Assembly (NCBI GenBank): GCA_037190805.1 | Contig: JBBCJR010000029.1 | Span: forward strand, 1 to 45,410 | Reading direction: 5' to 3' | Origin: JBBCJR01 sp037190805 | Lineage (GTDB): Bacteria > Pseudomonadota > Alphaproteobacteria > Sphingomonadales > Sphingomonadaceae | DNA: 45,410 nt | In this document: positions 1 to 8,711 of the stretch, piece after piece | Numbering within the stretch: position 1 is the stretch's first letter | Layout: the number at the start of each line of letters is the position of its first letter | Translations under genes and position numbers: made by a program | Notes under the pieces: generated by a model | What the model was told of the DNA's origin: nothing | What the model saw: the letters and a program-made list of their open reading frames with translations, nothing else | Database searches by the model: none

Positions 1-20
1 ATCGAAACAGTGATCGGCAT

Positions 21-1385
21 TCACTCGGTCCCATGCCGAACTTCGCCGAGCCGTTGCCATCCGCCCAGCCGGCCACGCATCATCCTCGCCAGCCCAAGGC
101 AGGCCAGCGAGCCCAGCAACAACGGACCAATGATCGCCAAGAGCAGCGACGACAGCGGCAGATGCCGGCTGAGCATCCATGCTCCCACGAACGGGCCGAT
201 GATGGATCCGATGCGGCCGACGGCCAGGGCCATGCCAACCCCCTGGGACCGGATGGCTGTGGGATAGATCAGGCCAGCGGCGGCATTGCCGCCGAACTGT
301 GCCCCCAGAACGGAGAAGCCGGCACAGGCCGCACAGGCGATCAGCAGGGGAAGCGGCAGGTCGGACACCCCGATCGCCAGTAGCGCGGGTGCCCCGATAG
401 CGAGAAGTGCGGCAATGATAAGAAAGCCATAGCGATCGAGCAGCACGCTCATCAGCAGCCCGCCGGCCAGCCCGCCAAAATGATAGACGGTGGTAGCCAG
501 CGCACTCTGTTCCGGCGTTATCCCCTTGGCTTCGAACAACACCGGCATCCAGCTGTTCAGGAAGTAATTCGCCATCAGCGTCGTCGCGAAGCACAGCCAG
601 ATCAGCAGCGTGATCGGTGCCAGGCCATGTCCGAACAGCGGACGAACCCCGGTGGAGTGCTCGATCGCCTGCGCCGGCAGCAGGAAGCGTGCGTCATCGG
701 GAATATCGATGTCGGACCGCAGCTTGCGCAGGGTGCTGATCAGCCGTGCGCGCCTGTCCTGCCGACGCACGAGATATTTCACGGATTCGGGAAGCGCCAG
801 GATCAATCCCAGACCCACGATGAGCGGCAGCACCCCGCCGATGATGAAGATGACCTTCCAGCCATAGGTCGGCACCGCCCACATCGCGACGAAGCCCGGC
901 GTCGAGCTGCCCAGGGAAATGCCCATGAACATCAGGATGATCAGGCGCGCCCGCAGTCGCCGGGGCGATGATTCCGAGGTCAGAGCGATGGCATTGGGCA
1001 TCAGGCCGCCCATGCCCACGCCGGTCAGGAAGCGCAGGATCGTAATCTCGGTGATGTTGGTGGCGGCGACCACGGCCAGCGTCGTGACGCCGAAGATCAT
1101 GCAGCCCCAGATGATCGCCGGCCGCCGGCCGAAGCGGTCGCCGATATAGCCGAACAGCGGTGCGCCGACGAAAATCCCGATCAGGCTCGCGCTCATCATC
1201 GGCCCCATCGCCCCCGGAGGCACATCCCAATCGCGAATGAGATGCGGCGCCGCCAGACCCAGCGAGGAAATCTCGAACCCGTCGGCAAACAGCGCCAAGA
1301 AACACCAGAACAGCAGCTTGACGTTGAACCCGTCGAAACGCTGCTCATCAACCAGCCTGTCAACGTCCAATCGCGGCGCAGTCAT
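21..1385 (-). CDS. MFS transporter, aromatic acid:H+ symporter (AAHS) type
   Basis: A 454-residue, 12-helix inner-membrane permease. The N-terminal helix carries an acidic DGFE motif (DGFEISSLGLAAPHL) like the DGYD of PcaK-type 4-hydroxybenzoate/protocatechuate symporters. The loop after helix 2 has the MFS signature GDRFGRR, with a degenerate copy (LLDRYG) in the second half. The frame stays open upstream to 1493, but that would overlap the preceding hydrolase gene. The ATG at 1385 is preceded by GAGGGA and is preferred. It is the last gene of the minus-strand run sigma factor, FecR, TBDR, serine hydrolase, and lies 40 bases after the hydrolase. This suggests it imports the acid that the hydrolase releases. 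AAHS assignment is by motif; the substrate is inferred only as an aromatic or related carboxylate. Confidence 0.85.
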   Translation of the reverse strand: MTAPRLDVDRLVDEQRFDGFNVKLLFWCFLALFADGFEISSLGLAAPHLIRDWDVPPGAMGPMMSASLIGIFVGAPLFGYIGDRFGRRPAIIWGCMIFGVTTLAVVAATNITEITILRFLTGVGMGGLMPNAIALTSESSPRRLRARLIILMFMGISLGSSTPGFVAMWAVPTYGWKVIFIIGGVLPLIVGLGLILALPESVKYLVRRQDRRARLISTLRKLRSDIDIPDDARFLLPAQAIEHSTGVRPLFGHGLAPITLLIWLCFATTLMANYFLNSWMPVLFEAKGITPEQSALATTVYHFGGLAGGLLMSVLLDRYGFLIIAALLAIGAPALLAIGVSDLPLPLLIACAACAGFSVLGAQFGGNAAAGLIYPTAIRSQGVGMALAVGRIGSIIGPFVGAWMLSRHLPLSSLLLAIIGPLLLGSLACLGLARMMRGRLGGWQRLGEVRHGTE

Positions 1386-1425
1386 CAAGACATCCCTCTT
1401 CGACCAATAACCATTACCCGATCGG

Positions 1426-2679
1426 TCAAGGCTTCCATGCCGAAACCGCCTGAAAGAAGGCAAGCGCCTCCGCCGAAATCTCACGGCCCGCATCAGGCGG
1501 AAAATAGCTCAGCTTCACGACCACGGTTTTGGTTCTAGGATCGACGTGAATATACTGTCCCTGCTGGCCGACAGCCGTGTAGGAGCCATCGTCGGCAAGG
1601 TGCCACCACTGAAAGCCATAGCCGACACCCGCGCCTCGGCTATCGGCGTCGAACGGCACCTTGACCGTCATCTGCCCTGCCCAGCCGGCGGGCAGGATAC
1701 GCCGCCCATTGGGGCCGACACCGTCGTTCAGCATCAATTGACCAAGCCGCGCATAGTCACGCAAGGTGGCGTTGAAGCCCATGCCATTCATCGCTTTGCC
1801 CACGCCCGGCGGACCGTCGGCAAGAAAATAGCCGTAGGATTCGGCGCCCAGCGGTTCCCACAGCCAGGTGGTCATGAAGGTAGAGACAGGTTGGCGGGCA
1901 GCCCGTTCCAGAACCCAGCCGAGCATGGCCGTATCAAACGTCGAGTAGTTAAAGCGTTCACCCGGCTTGGCTGCGCGCTTCGCCTGCAACACCACTTCCG
2001 CAAAGCGCATCCGGCTGGCGACAACGACATCGTCAAAGACGCGCTGTCCCTCGGTCTTGCGATCATCAACCATGCCGCGGCGTTCGAGCACATCGGCCCC
2101 CGACCGCATCTGTAGCAGGTGTCGAATAGTGACGCCGTCATAGGCCGTGCCCTTCAACTCGGGCACATAGGTCACGGCCTGATCGTCGAGCGACCCGATA
2201 AGCTTCTGATCAAGAGCGATACCGATCAACATCGCCGTGATCGATTTCGACATCGAATAGCCTATGAAGTGGTCACTGGCATCGGTATTGTTGTAATAAT
2301 TCTCGAAGACGATCTCGCCGTCCTTCATGATCAACAACGCGTTGGTGAAAGTGCGATCGACGACATCACCGCCACGATATCGCTGCCCACCGAAGCTATA
2401 GTCGGGTAATGTAATTGCGTCCTTGCGAGCGAAGGTCCAGATTGGACCACTGCGCGGGACCACACGAGTGTCGAATATTTCGTCCATATTGTGGAAAGTG
2501 AGTGCATTCAGCGTCGCGTCGACGCGGTGCCGTCGCAGCTGCTGAACCGGTGCAGGCACTTCCGTGCCGTTGACGTAGGATGGGATCGCGGTCTGAGCGA
2601 TCGCCGCCGGCTGGGCAGCCACCGCGAGCATCGTTAGGCAGGCGGCTACGCGCGACATGGTATGAACGAACTCTGTCAT
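1426..2679 (-). CDS. Secreted serine hydrolase, beta-lactamase/class C PBP fold (cassette 1)
   Basis: A 417-residue protein of the beta-lactamase-related family (PF00144-like), which includes esterases such as EstB and amidases such as NylB. Residues 1-29 form a signal peptide (hydrophobic run ending AAIAQ), so it should be periplasmic. The catalytic SxxK is SMSK, Ser142/Lys145. The second motif is YST with Tyr245. A GQQG segment near the C-terminus replaces the KTG box. The ATG at 2679 has AAGGA upstream. It follows the STN-type TBDR by 74 bases and precedes the AAHS permease. Two paralogues with the same order of motifs (8712-9884 and 27767-28981) also sit directly behind a TBDR. The likely role is hydrolysis of an ester, lactone or amide delivered by the receptor; substrate unknown. 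Confidence 0.85.
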   Translation of the reverse strand: MTEFVHTMSRVAACLTMLAVAAQPAAIAQTAIPSYVNGTEVPAPVQQLRRHRVDATLNALTFHNMDEIFDTRVVPRSGPIWTFARKDAITLPDYSFGGQRYRGGDVVDRTFTNALLIMKDGEIVFENYYNNTDASDHFIGYSMSKSITAMLIGIALDQKLIGSLDDQAVTYVPELKGTAYDGVTIRHLLQMRSGADVLERRGMVDDRKTEGQRVFDDVVVASRMRFAEVVLQAKRAAKPGERFNYSTFDTAMLGWVLERAARQPVSTFMTTWLWEPLGAESYGYFLADGPPGVGKAMNGMGFNATLRDYARLGQLMLNDGVGPNGRRILPAGWAGQMTVKVPFDADSRGAGVGYGFQWWHLADDGSYTAVGQQGQYIHVDPRTKTVVVKLSYFPPDAGREISAEALAFFQAVSAWKP

Positions 2680-2753
2680 ATCCTAATTCCTTTCAGGAAA
2701 GCCGGCGGAAATCCGACGGCGGCACCAAGGCGCCGCCGTTCGGCATTCGCCCC

Positions 2754-5700
2754 TCAGAACTGGAGGCGGGCGCCGACCTTGAACCTACGACCAAGCAGGT
2801 CATAGGGACTGCCGTTGAGGATGCCCGTCGCGGCATAAACCGGCGGCTGCTTGTCGAACAGATTCTCGACAACCCCGAACAAGGTCATGCTGCTTGCGCC
2901 GACCGTAATTCGCTGCTGGAGATTGAGGTCGAAATAGACCACGGCCGGAAAGCGATTGTAGTTGATGCTGTTGGGCAACGTTGGCGAATAGTCGGAATCG
3001 TCAGGCCCGATCCGGGTCACGTCGTTGATCGCCGCCGACGTATAGCGCCCGCTCAGCGTCGTCGCGAACCCGCCCTTAGAATAGGTCAGATCAGCCGATG
3101 CGACCCATTTCGGAAGGCCGCCATTGCTCAACGAGCCAGCACGTTCAATGATCACGCCGCGATCGAAGTTCTTGAGATGGAGAACCCGCGTCGCCAGCGC
3201 ACGCAGGTCGATCTGGCCAAAACTTTCCGGCACCGGCAGCCGGAAAGCGAGCTCGAAGTCGATGCCCTGCGCCCGCATACGATTGAGATTGTACGATAAT
3301 TGTCGAACATTCGCGATACCGAAGGTCGAATTGTCGAACTCGATCTGCGGGCAATAAATGGTCTCGCCTGCAAAGCAGCGCGCGATTACCTGAGTGCCGC
3401 CGACCGAGGTGATCAACCCTCTGACGTCGATATCATAGTAGTCGGCCGACAGACGCAGGCCGCGCAGTCCCTCCCAATCGGGTTCGAACACCACGCCGAA
3501 CGTCTTGGTCCGCGCGACCTCGGGCTTTAGATCCGGATTGCCGTTGCTAGATGTCGACAGGGCGCCCGTCTGATTGTTGAACGGGTTGATCGTGCTGGCA
3601 ACCGAAATGCCCGGACCAACATAAGCATAGAGCTCACTCAGGTTGGGGGCCCGGATGTCCCGCGACATCGTACCGCGCAGCCTAATGGCATCGACCGGTT
3701 CCCAGGTCAGGCCGACCTTCCAAGTCGTGACGCTGCCGCTGGTGCTGTAATCGGTGTGACGGACGGCACCGTTGACGTCCAGAGACCGAGCAAAGGGGGC
3801 ATCGACAGCCAGTGGCACACCGACTTCGGCATAAGCCTCTTTCACTGTGACTGAGCCACTATATTCGCCATAGTTGCCCGCCGCGGTGATCGCCGCGATC
3901 GACAGCGAGTCCGACGTCGCATCAAGCTTGTCCTTGCGATATTCGCCGCCCACGGCGATCTGGACGTCGCCAGCCCAGGTGGCGAATGGCGAACCGCGCA
4001 GATTAGCTTGGAACAGGTTGCGCGTGTTCGTCCAGTCGTGAAAAGCCACCGTGCCGACATAAGCCAGTGCTTCTGGAGACGGCGATCCCTGCCCGAAGAT
4101 ATCGATCGGCACACATCCTGGCTGAACCTGAAGCCGCTGGGCGGGCGTCAGATTCGGGTTGGTCGCGATCGGACCGCAGACGATGTTGTCATTGGCGTCC
4201 CTGACGGCGTTGACGGCCGCACGATAGTTGGCCGGGACGATCTGCGACGGAAAGAAGAAGCGATTGTCCGACTTGCCGTGCTGGTAGGTGACATCCCAGC
4301 TCCAGCCCCCACCCAGCTCACCGCTCAGACCGCCAAGCGCCTGCCAGGTCTTGAACGTGTTCTGCTGCGGGACGCCGCCATTCTCGGTTAGCAGCCGGCC
4401 GACGCTTATCGTGGCCAGGTCGAGCGCGACCATCCGGTCGTAGATCTCTTCCGGCATGAACGGGTTGTCGCGCGAGATGGTGAAGGTCGACTGGTTGAAG
4501 CCGGTGAAGGTGTTCGCCTTCGTGCGGCCGTAATTGCCCATCGCGAACAAAGTAATGTTGTCAGTCAGCTCATATTCGGCCCTAACCAGGCCGGCGACCC
4601 GCTGGATAGGTGTCAGCAGAGGCCAGTGAAACACCGCGCCACCCGGGTTCGAACCGCCGACCATCAGATTGCTGTAGATGGTACCGTAGTCAAAATCATA
4701 GGGCACGCCACCCGGCCCGAAAGCCGTGCCGCGCAAAGGGCCGGAGGTGATCAGGCCTCCCGGCGTCTGACCCGAGTAATTGACGTCGGTAACGAAACCC
4801 AGCGCCGGTGTTCCGGCAGGACGCCCCGCGCCATAGGAAATCTGTCCCGGCAAGCGACGGCCGAAGGCGCGCTCGGTCAACGGACCAACGCCCTTGTTAT
4901 CGGCATAATCGATGCCGGCAATGATGTGGCCGCGATCGTTCGCGAAGCTGGTGCCCGCCGCCAGGCCAAGGACATAGGATTGGCCGTCACCCTGCTCAGT
5001 GATACCTGCCTGGGCGGTGGCGCGAACGCCCTGCAACCGCTTGGCGAGGACGAAGTTGACCACACCCGCCACGGCGTCCGATCCGTAGGCGGCCGATGCG
5101 CCGCCGGTTACAATATCGATACGTTCGATCAGGTTTACGGGGATCAGGCTGGTGTCGACGGTGCCGTTTTCCAGCGTTGGAATGAAGCGGTTGCCATCAA
5201 CCAACGTCAATGTTCTGACTGCGCCAAGACCACGCAGATCGACAGGCGATGTACCGCCCCCGAACATGCGTTGATTTGCCGATGTGCTGACCGAGTTACG
5301 CACGGCGGGCAAACGATTGATGACTTCGGAGATCGACGCCGGCGCGCGCTGGGAAATGGCAGCCACCCCCAAAACCGTGGTGGGGGTCGGTGCGGAAAAG
5401 CCGCTTGCCTGGAGACGGGTGCCGGTAACAACGATGTCGGCGGTAACATCGCTACCCGTGACTGCTGCGCCTATGGGCGAAACTGGCTGAGTTTGCGATG
5501 ACGCCGGTGCTACTGTGCCCGACCGCACAACGACAAAGCTGCCGCCAGCATCGCTCCTAGCCTCGAACCCGGTGCCCGCAAGGATTGCCTCAAGAGCCTG
5601 CACCGCACTCAGTGAACCTCGAGCGCCGGACGACTGAAGTCCGTCGACATCATCGGAACGGAAGATGATCGGCGCGCCCGACTGACGCGAAAAAGCATCC

Positions 5701-5816
5701 AGAGCGCTTTTCAGCGATCCATTCGGAATATCGAACGAGACAGTCTGAGCCTGAGCCGCCGAAGCGACAATGCATGTCGTCGAGGCGAGCAGCATCAACA
5801 CGGATTTCCGAAACAT
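2754..5816 (-). CDS. TonB-dependent receptor with N-terminal STN signalling domain (cassette 1)
   Basis: A 1020-residue outer-membrane receptor. Residues 1-23 are a signal peptide (ending AAQAQ). Residues about 25-100 form an STN (secretin/TonB N-terminal) domain of the kind that contacts FecR. A TonB-box-like and plug region follows (DIVVTGTRLQ, then SEVINRLPAVR and GGASAAYGSDAVAGVVNF), and then a 22-strand barrel ending with the aromatic FKVGARLQF. The start at 5816 has a strong GGGGAGGA site. Two genes for its likely regulators, FecR and FecI, lie immediately upstream on the same strand (76-base gap). The combination fits trans-envelope signalling: ligand-loaded receptor, then FecR, then sigma factor. 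The family includes siderophore, glycan and aromatic-compound receptors. The hydrolase and AAHS permease downstream favour an organic substrate over iron, by inference. Confidence 0.92.
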   Translation of the reverse strand: MFRKSVLMLLASTTCIVASAAQAQTVSFDIPNGSLKSALDAFSRQSGAPIIFRSDDVDGLQSSGARGSLSAVQALEAILAGTGFEARSDAGGSFVVVRSGTVAPASSQTQPVSPIGAAVTGSDVTADIVVTGTRLQASGFSAPTPTTVLGVAAISQRAPASISEVINRLPAVRNSVSTSANQRMFGGGTSPVDLRGLGAVRTLTLVDGNRFIPTLENGTVDTSLIPVNLIERIDIVTGGASAAYGSDAVAGVVNFVLAKRLQGVRATAQAGITEQGDGQSYVLGLAAGTSFANDRGHIIAGIDYADNKGVGPLTERAFGRRLPGQISYGAGRPAGTPALGFVTDVNYSGQTPGGLITSGPLRGTAFGPGGVPYDFDYGTIYSNLMVGGSNPGGAVFHWPLLTPIQRVAGLVRAEYELTDNITLFAMGNYGRTKANTFTGFNQSTFTISRDNPFMPEEIYDRMVALDLATISVGRLLTENGGVPQQNTFKTWQALGGLSGELGGGWSWDVTYQHGKSDNRFFFPSQIVPANYRAAVNAVRDANDNIVCGPIATNPNLTPAQRLQVQPGCVPIDIFGQGSPSPEALAYVGTVAFHDWTNTRNLFQANLRGSPFATWAGDVQIAVGGEYRKDKLDATSDSLSIAAITAAGNYGEYSGSVTVKEAYAEVGVPLAVDAPFARSLDVNGAVRHTDYSTSGSVTTWKVGLTWEPVDAIRLRGTMSRDIRAPNLSELYAYVGPGISVASTINPFNNQTGALSTSSNGNPDLKPEVARTKTFGVVFEPDWEGLRGLRLSADYYDIDVRGLITSVGGTQVIARCFAGETIYCPQIEFDNSTFGIANVRQLSYNLNRMRAQGIDFELAFRLPVPESFGQIDLRALATRVLHLKNFDRGVIIERAGSLSNGGLPKWVASADLTYSKGGFATTLSGRYTSAAINDVTRIGPDDSDYSPTLPNSINYNRFPAVVYFDLNLQQRITVGASSMTLFGVVENLFDKQPPVYAATGILNGSPYDLLGRRFKVGARLQF

Positions 5817-5892
5817 ATATCCTCCCCTTCCAACTTTTGGGGAGCGCGAAGCCCCCTTTGCATCAGAAGGACAAGCGAGGTCCGGAAAACCC

Positions 5893-6864
5893 CTACTGCT
5901 GCTCCGTCGCAGCCGTCACCTTTTCGCCTTCGAGACGTAGGGATTCAATACCGTAGAAATTTCGCATAAGGTTCACAAATTCCTCAGGTTTCCTGGTCGG
6001 GAACCCCCCTCCGATCCGCATATTATCCAATGCGGAATCGGTAAGAATTATTTGCTGCCTATTATAACGATTAAATTCTCTGACGATGTCGATGAGCCGC
6101 GTCTCGTCAAAGCGCAGCAGGTCATCACGCCATGAAAGGTCGTTATCCACCCGCTTTTCGAGCTTACGCGCAAGCAAGGTTGAATCCCCACTCGCCACCG
6201 CGATGTCGCCGCCGGTGATAATCGCCGTGGGCCCCTGCGCGTCCGGATCGGATCCACTGACGCGCACCTTCCCTTCCACAACTGACACCGTCACCTTGTC
6301 GTTGTCACGCCGAACCGAGAACTTCGTACCTAGAACGGTGATCGTCCGATTCCCCGCATGCACCAAAAACGGTCGGTCGCTTTGATGAGCGATCTCGAAA
6401 TAGGCCTCACCCTGATCAAGCCAGACCTCCCGTTGGCGGGGAGAAACCACGGCGCGAATCCGACTCCGGGTGTTGAGTTCGATCCGGCTGCCATCACTCA
6501 AGGATACCAGCTTGCGCGCGCCCACTTCCGTTTCAAAACTGGCGCGCCGCACGGGTGGCTCGGCAACATAGGGCTGAAAGAGCGCCGGCCCAAACCCTAT
6601 TGTGAGCAAAAGCGATGCAGCCACCGCCAGCGGTTTCCATCGCGCTCTAGGCAATGTTGATTCTGCCGCTGGCAATGGCCCGAGGCTCGCCATGCGATCC
6701 ATCTCGCGCCAACCATGCTTCAAGCGCCAATAGGCGACTTTATGCTCGTCCGACTCGGCCAACCAGACGCCGAACGCACGCTGCTCGACCTCCGACCAGT
6801 CGCCCTCTTCGCGCCGAAGGATCCAACGCGCAGCGCGATCTTCGATCTGCTCGCGCCGGCTCAT
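5893..6864 (-). CDS. FecR family anti-sigma regulator (cassette 1)
   Basis: A 323-residue inner-membrane regulator. Residues 1-50 match the FecR N-terminal cytoplasmic domain (DUF4880-like, with WLAESDEHKVAYWRL). One membrane segment follows around residues 78-97 (LAVAASLLLTIGFGPALF). The periplasmic FecR domain covers about residues 105-215 (SDGSRIELNTRSRIR, GEAYFEI, VLGTKFSV). A C-terminal secretin/STN-like domain (LLRFDETRLIDIVREFNRYN) is the part expected to contact the receptor's STN domain. Its ATG overlaps the sigma-factor stop by four bases (ATGA), so the two are translationally coupled. In known systems FecR both restrains and activates its cognate sigma factor in response to the loaded receptor. 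Confidence 0.92.
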   Translation of the reverse strand: MSRREQIEDRAARWILRREEGDWSEVEQRAFGVWLAESDEHKVAYWRLKHGWREMDRMASLGPLPAAESTLPRARWKPLAVAASLLLTIGFGPALFQPYVAEPPVRRASFETEVGARKLVSLSDGSRIELNTRSRIRAVVSPRQREVWLDQGEAYFEIAHQSDRPFLVHAGNRTITVLGTKFSVRRDNDKVTVSVVEGKVRVSGSDPDAQGPTAIITGGDIAVASGDSTLLARKLEKRVDNDLSWRDDLLRFDETRLIDIVREFNRYNRQQIILTDSALDNMRIGGGFPTRKPEEFVNLMRNFYGIESLRLEGEKVTAATEQQ

Positions 6865-7433
6865 GGCTGACTCTTGCCGGTTTGGCGACGGAGCGTCGCA
6901 CGTCGCTCGATACGCCCTGAACCTCCAAGCATGAAATCAGCCAGCGCTCGCATCCCCAGCGCCAGCTGTCCCTCGATGGATTTGGGCGCGATTCCCAGCT
7001 TTTCCGCCGCTTCACGCGTTGTCAGGCCTTCCACTTTACGAAGATGAACGATCTCCCGCACACGCGGCGAAAGGCGCTCCAGCCCGTGATGAAAGCGCAT
7101 CAGCTTCTCGCGCGCGCTCAACAGTCGCTCCGTAGCGAGAAGGTCGATATCGTAGCTCACTGTTTCCAGATCCGCGACCAGATCGAATGAAACAATCCGC
7201 TCGCGCTTCGCGCGATTGACCAGGTGATTGCGCGCGATGGTGAATAGAAAGGCGCGGCTGTGCGTGGGCAGGCCGTTCCGCGCGCCGGCAATGGCCAGCG
7301 CGTAGACATCATTGCGCAGATCGGCGACATCGTCAGCCACACGCCAGTTGCGCTGAATGAAACGGACAAGCGAGCCCTCCAGAGGCAGGACCTCCCTGCA
7401 GAACCAATCCTCTATGGCGTCATCATCGATCAT
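6861..7433 (-). CDS. ECF sigma factor, FecI type (cassette 1)
   Basis: A 190-residue extracytoplasmic-function sigma-70 factor. Region 2 is visible at about residues 15-80 (FLFTIARNHLVNRAKRER is the region 2.4 helix). Region 4 is at about residues 110-165 (LSPRVREIVHLRKVEGLTTREAAEKLGIAPKSIEGQL), with a helix-turn-helix that would read the -35 element. It heads the run FecI-FecR-TBDR-hydrolase-permease and overlaps FecR by four bases. It should direct RNA polymerase to the promoter of the downstream TBDR when the receptor signals. I could not define its promoter motif with confidence. Confidence 0.92.
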   Translation of the reverse strand: MIDDDAIEDWFCREVLPLEGSLVRFIQRNWRVADDVADLRNDVYALAIAGARNGLPTHSRAFLFTIARNHLVNRAKRERIVSFDLVADLETVSYDIDLLATERLLSAREKLMRFHHGLERLSPRVREIVHLRKVEGLTTREAAEKLGIAPKSIEGQLALGMRALADFMLGGSGRIERRATLRRQTGKSQP

Positions 7434-7740
7434 CGCGCATCATTTTATCATCGCAGGTTACAACCCCTATGCCCCTTTAAGACAATGCAGATGCCCCAAT
7501 TCCCTATTCTGATTTCCTCTGTGCTCCAACGATAGGCGCGCAGCGGCTCGATCGCAGCCAAGGCATTGGATCGCAATGCCAACAGTCGCACCGTTCAGGC
7601 TGGGTATCGACGCGGACCAGAGCCCTGCTAGCAAGGTCTCGGCAAACGCCAGAGAAACCATGCATAGTCAGGCCATGTCACGCTCTCGGGTGAAGTTAGG
7701 GGAATGTCAGTGGCAGCGTCAACGGTACCATTCATCGAGT
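7434..7740. other. 307-base intergenic region, no gene recognised
   Basis: This gap lies between the 5' end of the FecI gene and the 3' end of the alpha/beta-hydrolase gene, both on the minus strand. Short open frames exist on both strands but none resembles a known protein or has a convincing start site. The part just upstream of FecI is the likely site of its promoter (minus strand, about 7440-7500). No strong hairpin was seen. Confidence 0.5.
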
Positions 7741-8667
7741 CTATTCAATGAATTCCAGCACAGCTCGATTGAACGCCAGAGGCTGCTCCCAATAGGCCGA
7801 ATGCCCGGCATCGGGAACAATCAGCAACTGGGCATTCTTCATGTGGCGGACAACCTGCCGCGCCCTGCTGGGAGGCATATATAGATCGGCATCGCCAGTA
7901 ATGAAGAGGGTCCGGACCCGTATCTCTTCCAGCATCTTCCAAGAAATCCGGTTCTCAAGCCCCTGACGAATGGATGGCCGCGTTCTGGATTCGCGCTCCA
8001 GAGCCTCCCACAGGACGACACCCTCCGGATAAGCGGCGCGGTAGGACGGGCCAAGCTCCCGAAACGATTCCGGCATCTGGCTCCATGGGGCTGGCGTCAG
8101 GAGCGCCGTCTGCCGAAGATAATCCGGCTCCCGAATCCCTGCCATCGTCGAGGCGAGGATGATGCCATGCAATCGCTCCGGATGAGAAATCGCATAGTCG
8201 GTGACCGTGTAGCCTCCCAGCGCGCTGCCGAGGAGGACGAAGCGTTCAACGCCCAGATGTTCCACCAGCCGATGAAGATCGCTGGTAGAAGTGGCAACAG
8301 GTGCATTGGGCTGGAACTCGCTGCGGAAATGCCCACGCCGCGAATATCCGATCACGCGCAGCCCTGCGGCGGCAAAGGCGCTTTGCTGATAGCCCCAGAC
8401 AGCGCCGCTGCCAGTGGCGGCGTGGAGCAGAACAATCGGCATACCGCTGCCGCCGGTGTCCCAATACCATAGTCGGGCACCGCCGACATCCAGCATCCCT
8501 TCACGCGCCGGGGCTAGGGCCGGCGGAGGCGTCCATGACGATTGCCCGTCAAGTCGCCGTTCCCGCCTATCCTCGACCGCCATCACCTTGGTGGACGACG
8601 CCATAAGACCGACCAGGGTCGATGCCGCCATCGTCGCCAAAGTGGTCCGACGTGTCTGGCCCTTCAC
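7741..8667 (-). CDS. Exported alpha/beta-hydrolase-fold protein with Ala at the nucleophile position
   Basis: A 308-residue alpha/beta-hydrolase. The N-terminus (TRRTTLATMAASTLVGLM) resembles a twin-arginine or Sec export signal. The oxyanion-hole region is LLHAATGSG. The nucleophile elbow reads LLGSALGGYT, so the central residue of the usual G-x-S-x-G is Ala149 (codon 8221-8223), with a Ser one position earlier (Ser148). The acid (GDAD, Asp261) and the His (DAGHS, His289) are in place. It follows the cassette 2 serine hydrolase by 44 bases and probably shares its transcript. It may be catalytically inactive, use Ser148, or carry out non-hydrolytic chemistry. The fold is secure; the activity is not. 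Confidence 0.8.
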   Translation of the reverse strand: MKGQTRRTTLATMAASTLVGLMASSTKVMAVEDRRERRLDGQSSWTPPPALAPAREGMLDVGGARLWYWDTGGSGMPIVLLHAATGSGAVWGYQQSAFAAAGLRVIGYSRRGHFRSEFQPNAPVATSTSDLHRLVEHLGVERFVLLGSALGGYTVTDYAISHPERLHGIILASTMAGIREPDYLRQTALLTPAPWSQMPESFRELGPSYRAAYPEGVVLWEALERESRTRPSIRQGLENRISWKMLEEIRVRTLFITGDADLYMPPSRARQVVRHMKNAQLLIVPDAGHSAYWEQPLAFNRAVLEFIE

Positions 8668-8711
8668 GAGGCAACTCCTCCCTTACTCCGATCCTGTTCG
8701 ATATCGACGGA

